Below the pieces are notes generated by a model. That model ran no database searches, was not told the origin of the DNA, and saw only the letters and a list, made by a program, of their open reading frames with translations. Made by a program: the position numbers and the translations under genes. This document shows positions 57,099 through 64,000 of a stretch of DNA of 64,000 nucleotides, in pieces. Source of the stretch: Actinernus sp. WN-2022 (lineage: Eukaryota > Cnidaria > Anthozoa > Actiniaria > Actinernidae); NCBI GenBank assembly GCA_030867875.1, contig JAOWCC010001501.1, positions 20,489,524-20,553,523 of the forward strand, read 5' to 3'. Numbering within the stretch: the first letter of the stretch is position 1; the number at the start of each line of letters is the position of its first letter.

Positions 57099-57255
57099 CA
57101 AATATAGTGTGTTTTTCTGGGAACTATCGGCTGATAGTTTCTCTTGGAAATTTGATGTTCTTTAAACTCGAAGTGAGTTATATTTGTTTTAAGAACATAA
57201 AATTTCCGCGGGCAACTATCAGCCGATAGTTCCGAGAAAAACACACTATATTTGT
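57099..57255. mobile_element. Fold-back MITE with CAAATATAGTGTG ends
   Basis: CAAATATAGTGTGTTTTTCT pairs with GAGAAAAACACACTATATTTG-like right end, and AACTATCGGCTGATAGTT occurs in each arm (itself a palindrome). Confidence 0.85.
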
Positions 57256-57257
57256 AT

Positions 57258-57355
57258 AATAATACACGCTCGAGGTCTTAAAAAACTGCGGATGCATGCA
57301 CGAGCGGAATACGAGTGCATTTGGCAGCTTTTCAAGACCTCGAATGTGCATTATT
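57258..57355. repeat. Second inverted repeat abutting the first
   Basis: AATAATACACGCTCGAGGTC pairs with GACCTCGAATGTGCATTATT. It begins only three bases after the previous element, so the two may be parts of one composite. Confidence 0.75.
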
Positions 57356-57584
57356 TTGTTATAGGGCATATGAGAATAATCTTCTATTTGTTTTATAATA
57401 TAAAATTCGATCAACGCGGAAGTGCATTGAGCTGAGCAGCCACTGAAATCGCGCCTTCTTAGGATGCTCCCGTATATGTAATTTATATTATAATACCCCA
57501 TAATATTGAAGTTGAAATAGCTATTTGCAGACACAACATAATACTTTAAGACTCCCATGTATACCCCTGTAGATAATCACTAGG

Positions 57585-57902
57585 CCCACCCGCATGACCT
57601 CCATGTATAATTCCCCCTGTAGATAGTGAAACTCCCCTCGACATTGTCAGTGCAATAAAGGTTTATTTTTGCAAGTTACTGACTTCTGTTGTTTCTATTC
57701 AACTAGAGTCCTACCCCTCGTGGTTTTGTGTTATTTAACTAGCCCCACCCGCATGACCTCCATGTATAATTCCCCCTGTAGATAGTGAAACTCCCCTCGA
57801 CATTGTCAGTGCAATAAAGGTTTATTTTTGCAAGTTACTGACTTCTGTTGTTTCTATTCAACTAGAGTCCTACCCCTCGTGGTTTTGTGTTATTTAACTA
57901 CA
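57585..57902. repeat. Two apparently identical 159-bp direct repeats
   Basis: Units 57585-57743 and 57744-57902 look identical by eye. Each contains CATGTATAATTCCCCCTGTA, GACATTGTCAGTGCAATAAA and CCTACCCCTCGTGGTTTTGT. A partial upstream relic (ATGTATACCCCTGTAGATAA) lies at 57557. Each unit has an AATAAA hexamer. Identity implies very recent duplication or an assembly artefact. Confidence 0.9.
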
Positions 57903-58320
57903 AATGTTAATTGTCTCTATAAAAAGATACCGTAATATTTTAAGGGAGCTAAAAAGTCATCAGTTAAAACCAAACGCCTGTAAAGATAAATTTAATGAGC
58001 TAATTTGTAAACCAACTCGTAAAATGTCACTCAAGAAAAGTAGCATTTTTTTGTAACTTCTCGCGTGAAACGAATGCTCCCCTGGCCGTAAATATTCTTG
58101 GTAGTTCTATTACTTGTCTATAATGACTGTCAGTAGCGTATTTTCTAACATTTCTTAACCCCACAAACGCTACTACCGTATCCCATGGCAACCGTTGTTT
58201 TTTTGCCCTCCAACATGGTGGAAATAGTCACGTTATCTCTTAGTGCAAGGCCCCTATTTCAGGCAAAATGGTTTCAAATAAGGGGAGACCAGCGTTTGGA
58301 CAAAGAGTGAGCTTGGGCAT

Positions 58321-58645
58321 GAGCCCATTACCAGGAGCGTCCATATATACTATACCCGTGAGTCAACGTATGACCGGTTTGGGCTATTTTTAGAACATGT
58401 TTCCCGGGTAACTGCCTTCTGACTCTGCTGCGATCGTGCATATACTTGCCGTAATTATCGAGATTAAGAATGATCAATTGTTCTTTGAGGTGATTCTACT
58501 AACGCTGCATTGTCTATGGTTTGATTGGATTCCCAAAGTGTGGGCACGTGAACTCCCGTGAGATATGTTCTAAATATAGCTCTATACGGTCATACGCTGA
58601 CTCGCAGACCTAGTATGGGAGATGGACGCTCCTGGTAATGGGCTC
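58321..58645. mobile_element. MITE, GAGCGTCCAT family
   Basis: GAGCCCATTACCAGGAGCGT, CCAT on the left pairs with ATGG, ACGCTCCTGGTAATGGGCTC on the right. It is related to 5658-5944 and 34549-34856. Confidence 0.9.
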
Positions 58646-58649
58646 CTGG

Positions 58650-59260
58650 CTTGGGATACAATTGGATCGTCAAATCAGTTTTTACGGTGCACGCATTTAT
58701 TTTATTGAGACACCGATGGTCAAGTCTGAGTCCACTGTCTTGACAGGCTAAGTCCTCCCTCCCCTCCCCTCCAAATGAGACTTATGACGAGTGGCTCTGG
58801 GTACGAGATTGGACGAGTACGTGTGAATATAAACACTGTATCACACAGATTGCATCCAATGGGTTTTTCCCGCCATAATGTGCTGATTGCGTCCGTCACA
58901 GCCTTCCAGTTGATTTCCCGCCGAAAATTCGTTATGCAGCGCGCGCACCTACAATTGTAGTTTATTTTCCTTAGTGAAGTAAGGATGAGGAAATCCCGAA
59001 TTTTTCATGTTAGTCACTGGCATGGGATAAAATAGTATTGCAGTGCTTTCTCGTGGTATGCCATGAATGTCCCACTCGTGGCTTTTTCTTCGTATACACA
59101 CTCGCCTCAGTAAAGAGTCGTGTGTATAATGAAAAATCAAGTTACTCGTGGGATATTTCACGGTATAGTACTCGAAAGCATTGCAAACTAGTATACATGT
59201 ATATACATATAGTATGCAGACTCGTTTTCTTTTGTATTCCCATGTTGGCTCTTAGGCACC
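58650..59260. other. No gene recognised
   Basis: Frames of 60-76 codons on both strands without domains. CACTCGTGG/CTCGTGGG words near 59075-59150 hint at a diverged fold-back. Confidence 0.3.
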
Positions 59261-59264
59261 CTTA

Positions 59265-61135
59265 TTAAAAGAAAAGCTAAAGGCCAGTCTAATTATTATC
59301 CATCTAGAATCAGACGAAATAACAAAACCTACACCAAGGAACTTGACATTGCAGAGCAATTTAATCGTCATTTTATCAATGTGGGTCTAGCTAGCTAGCT
59401 TAATTTAATATACAAACAATCACGACCCTACTAAGTACATAAATAATACCCCCATGAATAGCTTTTACTTATCACCTGTTAATGAGGAGTACGTATCTCA
59501 TCTGTTCTCAGAACTGATTAAATGAAAAAAAGGATCTACAAGTTTGGGAAATAACACCAAACTAATTTGCCAAAACTATGCACCAAGGCCATCACAATAA
59601 AATGTTTCGTTTCCCATCGCCCGACCGACCCAATATCTTTTTGGAAAAGTAAAACAAAATCAGCAAGACACCGACCCAATTTTTTGGAAAAGTTAAAGAA
59701 AAATGATTGAATAATATTTGTTTTAACTACACCTCTTTTCCGTGCTCTCTGCGTATTAGTCTCTTGCCTTTCTCGTGCAAATTGTCAATCCACAACTAGT
59801 AGAGGAAAAAGAAGTCGAGGAATACATGAAAGCCGACTTCGTTCCAGATCCCCTAACTTTTTTTCGACCGACCGACCATCACGAGAGAGAGGGAGATTGG
59901 AAACGAAACATTTTGTTGGGATGGACCAAATAAAACAAATGTATTCGTACTATTTCTTTGTCTCCTAACCCCTACTACCAACTCCTCGATGTTCTAAAAT
60001 TTGAAGATATTGTTAAGTTAAAAATCTGCACGAAAACACACAAGCTTCATAGCAATCCATCCAGTATCCCACCTTTATTAATGATTTCTTACTACGTGAC
60101 TAATGTTCACAATTATAATACTAGGCACTCAGCTAGTCAAAACATTTACCGCCTAACAGTCGAACTAATACAGGTAAATTCACTTTTAAATACTCTGCTA
60201 GTCCTGCTACTGTACTTTGGGAAACCGTACCCACTAACTTGAAACAATTGAGGACAACAAACCAATTTATAATTAAGAAACAATTTAAGGCCCATCTCAT
60301 TTCCTATCAAGTATAATACAATGGACCGTACTGTACTGTCCTCGATGGCTATAACCTAATCAAATTGCTCTTTCTTTCTCTTTTCCTTTGTTTCCTTTGT
60401 TTCTTCTTTGTTTGTTTCTTTTTTCTTTTTCTCTCCCCCCCCCCCCCCCTTTTCTTTGATACCACAGTCATTTTCAAGTTCAATTTATGCTCTTTATTCT
60501 ATTATACTCAATTGACATAGATCACTAAGTAAGAAATAAATACCGATAACCGAGTTATTAAGTCAAATACAGCCCGATGGCCGTAGATAATACCGGGAAC
60601 CGAGGTATTAAGTCATATACAACCCGAGGGCCGTAGATAATATCGGGAACCGAGGTCATATACAGCTCGAGGGCTGTAGATAATACCGGAAACCGAGGTA
60701 TTACGTCATATACAGCTCGAGGGCCGTAGATAATACCGGGAACCGAGGTATTAAGTGAAATACAGCCCGAGGGCCGTGGATAATACCGGGAACCGAGGTA
60801 TTAAGTCATATACATGTAAAATGGCGTTAAGATTAGGTCAGTAACATGCGCAGTTGGAGTATGGTGAAAAAATCACGTCCCATAATGATAAGACGGCTCG
60901 CGTTCTTAAAGAGGGAGTGAGTGAAAGTGTCGTATCGGGTCATTGAACTGACTGCCAGCTTGAGAGCATAGCCCTTGCATAGCAATGGTCATTATAAATG
61001 ACCTTTATCTCAATTCTGAATCTACTCTGTAACTGATATGAAGCCCTTATTTTAGCTTATTTTGTATATATTTATGTAACTAATGTAAAAAGTGTGAATA
61101 AATTGAACTTGAACTTGAACTTGCTGGGACTGAAC
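59265..61135 (+). mobile_element. Internally deleted LINE remnant with minisatellite in its 3' part
   Basis: The left piece (59265-59390) encodes IRRNNKTYTKELDIAEQFNR, HFINVG, which is the endonuclease-to-RT linker typical of Jockey/CR1-like LINEs. The right piece (59960-60315) encodes LLDVLKFEDIVKLKICT, VHNYNTRHSASQNIYRL, VPTNLKQLRTTNQFI and KKQFKAHLISYQV, the C-terminal block. The RT core is missing. The region ends near 61130 in a GAACTT-repeat tail (AATTGAACTTGAACTTGAAC). A poly-C run at 60434-60450 and the 50-bp minisatellite lie between. Several frameshifts are present. Confidence 0.7.
60540..60815. repeat. 50-bp minisatellite, about 5.5 copies
   Basis: The unit is ATACCGGGAACCGAGGTATT followed by AAGTCATATACAGCCCGAGG and GCCGTAGATA. 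Copies differ by a few bases, and one lacks ATTAAG. CGAGGTATT/AATACC-type dyads are present. Confidence 0.9.
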
Positions 61136-61907
61136 AGGCTTGAAAAACAAGCCGCGCAATGCTATTGTGTCTCTAACAAGCTTATTGTACCTTACATGTA
61201 TCTTTGGATATAGCACATGTTACCGTTATTTTTTTCCCGTCACACTGAGTGGCAAGGCCGCTCGGTCGGTGTGTCGGCGGGAAAAATTAACCTCTGGCAC
61301 AGGGTAAGTTTCTAGGACATGTGCATGGTCTGTCATCGGATGTTTGATTGGAATATATGTATTAAAAGTACTGTTTATGAAAAACGAGTGTATATATAAC
61401 CAAAAAGGATGACAGTGGCATAAGTTTATCCATTGTCTTCGCTGAAAGCCCAACCTACAGACCGAATCAGAGGCTAACATATCTGCCGTCTGATAGCTTA
61501 GGACCACCCGCATGCCAAAGCGTTAAGTAGGTTAAAAACCCGGGCATTTTATGGAAGCAATGTCTTTGGCGAGTAAATGTTCACTGTCGTGTGAGTTCTG
61601 GCTTGTTTTCTTTACTGGATTCTTCGTAAGATTAAGCCTGCTGTGTGTATCGGAGAATGAAGGGGTTTTTCTGGAATTTAGGAAATTGGCATGCACTTCA
61701 GAAGAAAAACATCTGCTGCGAAATCGATTGGGCCATCCCAATATCGCCCGACCGAAAGAAAGGACTGCGGACAATCTATTCAAAAACACGAGTTCTGTCC
61801 TGTCAAGGCTTGTCATTCTCACCTCTATGTGGTGACCGATTAATTAGTAACTGCTGCTTGCCCCAGCCCTCGCGCGGCTACCATAACACAACAACTTTAG
61901 CTCTGAT

Positions 61908-62313
61908 ATACACGACTTTCATAATGGCCGCCTTCAGCCGCCTCCTGATTTGCATAATTTGGAAGATTAATCTGAAGAGGTAAACCAATACTAGCACATG
62001 AAAGATCACATTAAAACTAGTAATTGTGTTAAGTTTTAGAGCAATGTGGAGAATTGCTGTTGAGCTATAGGCATTTGTAATGCAGAAAAACATGAAAGCG
62101 AGGCTAGAAAGGCCTCTCATACAAATTTCTCTAATTTCAACTGGTTGTAACTTCATTGATTTATAAGCTACAGCACTCAACTTTCACAAGTTCACTAATG
62201 TCGACATGCTCTTTCACATGCCAATGTTCATATTTTCTATACATGTGGATAAACTAGCGAAACGGGAAATCAAATATGCAAATTAGGAGGCGGCCATTAT
62301 GAAAGTCGTGTAT
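61908..62313. mobile_element. MITE, TCATAATGG family, copy 2
   Basis: ATACACGACTTTCATAATGG, CCGCC on the left pairs with GGCGG, CCATTATGAAAGTCGTGTAT on the right. It is 406 bp long and matches 31769-32172 through the interior. Confidence 0.9.
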
Positions 62314-62439
62314 TCCTCTGGTTTTTTGCCAAAGGGCTACAAGCGCAGTAGTCTACAGACCTAACATCACGAGAGAGGGCGATGGTACTGCCTCGTCCCC
62401 AGACTTCTGTTTGTGCGTCGAGGCGTGCGTCTTTTAAAC

Positions 62440-63200
62440 TGTGCCTGTCTGTCTGTTTGAAACAGCGAGCGCAAGGAGCGATGGGAAGGGAGGGCAAGAG
62501 GAAGCGCCTGGCAGATCTCGGATTCACAATGGCGGACCAGAACATTGACGAACCTGAGAGTGATTTTAATTTCCCAAAGAGACCGTTGCATTTATCATTC
62601 TAGAACATGAGAGTGCATTGTTCGCATGTTTTTGCAAGGAAAAGCTTTCTTTCTATAAAGAGGGCCTGGATCATCATTTTCACACAGTTTACCGTACGGC
62701 TGAAACCGGCCGCGAATGCCGATCTGTATGAAGCTATAAAAGCCTTAATAAAACGGCCGCACGGTGAAGAAACTCTTATATTCCTTCAACAAATCTCTGA
62801 TCTTCGATCCAGATAGGTTCTTCATGAATATTTCATGTATTCTAATATGTGTTTGTTGAATGGATATTTACGCTTCTAGAATGCCTGCCGCCAGACATGT
62901 CATCCGCATGTCATTCTGTCAGCATCAAAGTTCTCGCTAAATCTGATGGTTTGAACTGAAATATCATACCTAACTGTTCTACATAACATAACAAACTCTT
63001 CCTGTCCACATTGAATAAAACTATTTTAAAACGATATTTATAGCTGTTTCTAGAAACCGAACGTTTTGTCAAGAAACCGAACACGATCTGGCAGGCGTTT
63101 CTTTTCCTCTCTTCTAACTCCCCATAATACCTCGCGCTCCGTACACAGACAGACAGACAACTTCGCACAAACAGACCGGCGGCTTCGCTTCGCACAAGAA
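62440..63200. mobile_element. Diverged large fold-back
   Basis: CTGTCTGTCTGTTTG...GCGAGCGCAAGGAGCG...AGGAAGCGCCTGGCAGATC at 62445-62520 pairs imperfectly with the stretch 63080-63165 (GATCTGGCAGGCGTTTCTTT, CTCGCGCTCCG, ACAGACAGACAG). The arms are about 560 bases apart. This is probably an old TIR element. Confidence 0.5.
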
Positions 63201-63307
63201 CAAGGCAGTCGATGGTAAATGAAACATTTTATTGGGATGTACCGTGATTTCAACTACCGCGTACGTCCCTGAGCGAGCGCTCGAAAATACGACCCTTCGC
63301 GTTTTGT

Positions 63308-63374
63308 TAGCCTGTGTCGCATCCGAACTGAACCCCGATTTTCCTAGAGTACAGTTCGGATGCGACGCAGGCTA
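63308..63374. repeat. Short perfect-looking hairpin
   Basis: TAGCCTGTGTCGCATCCGAA, CTG pairs with CAG, TTCGGATGCGACGCAGGCTA; the loop is about 20 bases. Confidence 0.85.
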
Positions 63375-64000
63375 CGTTTTTTTAGCAAAACAAGAAATAT
63401 AAATATTATTAAAGGAATTAATCGGCTTTAAAAGCAGGAAACAATAAGGAGCTACCCTTTTTCCAAGGCTTTTGGGATTTGGTCCAAAGAATTAAATACT
63501 CAACAGAACGTGGAACTGAAATAATTAATTTCCCCAAAACACCTTGAAACGGGAAAACATTGCAACATGGGTATGAAAGGGTCAGGATGTCCCGTATGAG
63601 GAAGCGAATACCAGGAATGCCACAAATGCTTAGCATTCTTTAGCTTAGACGCAGAGACCATTTAACAATATCATCATAACAACAAAACAAGATTCCGACT
63701 TTTATTTTACTTCCCAAAATTGTACAACTAAACTTTAACATAATATTATAAAAGGGTAATGATTTCCAGAACAAACGTGAATCTCTAAGATGCTTCATGA
63801 ATGCTATGACAATCATTGCCCTTTGTTTAGACCATCTTACATCCTACGCCTATTGCAACCGGTTGCGAATTAAGTTAGCTAACTATGAGTACGTTCGATT
63901 GACTATATTCCGGAATAAGAATACTCAGAATGGTTACTACAATCACTCATATCTGGAATTTTTAGCCACTGGAATACCGTAAAATGTAACCTGAATATCA
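63375..64000. other. No gene recognised to window end
   Basis: Frames of up to 72 codons with no domain or splice context. Confidence 0.4.

Noticed and set aside
60540..60815. CRISPR-like repeats
   Set aside because: The 50-bp units are contiguous with no variable spacers; this is a minisatellite.
61551..61983. Overlapping frames of 94-112 codons on both strands
   Set aside because: No domain, no splice context, and the right part runs into a MITE.

Overview
The window looks like nuclear DNA of an invertebrate animal. The best guess is an anthozoan cnidarian, probably a stony coral, but this is inference. The grounds are short multi-exon genes with GT-AG introns, very dense small inverted-repeat elements (MITEs), tRNA-derived SINEs, decayed LINE fragments, and repeat types I associate with coral genomes. 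It is not bacterial: no operons, rRNA, CRISPR or prophage are visible.

The most important genes are two fibroblast growth factor (FGF) genes that are easy to miss because each exon is short. FGF-B lies on the minus strand (exons 37833-38121 or 38170, 36366-36469, 35096-35293). FGF-A lies on the plus strand (50858-51176, 53883-53986, 56242-56433). They are divergent, about 12.7 kb apart, with only repeats between them. In both, the middle exon is exactly 104 nt and the splice phases are 1 then 0, the classic FGF layout. A third gene (25708-28487, plus) has four exons and encodes a basic protein of 394 residues that I do not recognise; a decayed copy of its second exon sits in its second intron. 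A fourth, partial gene (minus, 8825-9913) has a PA14 domain split over two exons. The 3' part of its second exon and the start of the next intron have been amplified into a 7-copy, 209-bp tandem array (7461-8923).

From 15180 to 21484 lies a long intronless reading frame of an uncharacterised invertebrate family (N-terminal Cys/His region, conserved middle region, PIN-like nuclease region, C-terminal CXC Cys-rich domain). It is disabled by several frameshifts, one in-frame stop and a 1.7-kb terminal-inverted-repeat insertion that carries a SAP-like motif.

The rest is mobile-element territory: a decayed tyrosine recombinase near the left end, four LINE reverse-transcriptase fragments, a MULE-like element with a 9-bp target duplication inside one LINE, at least three SINE families, about twenty fold-back or MITE elements in several families, and minisatellites or G-rich tracts. 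Region by region: 0-5 kb recombinase remnant and minisatellites; 5-10 kb SINE, MITEs, PA14 gene and array; 10-14.4 kb MITEs; 15-21.5 kb disabled PIN/CXC gene; 23.4-25.5 kb LINE with nested MULE; 25.7-28.5 kb novel gene; 29-35 kb SINE, LINE and MITEs; 35-38 kb FGF-B; 38-50.8 kb repeats; 50.8-56.4 kb FGF-A; 56.4-64 kb repeats.
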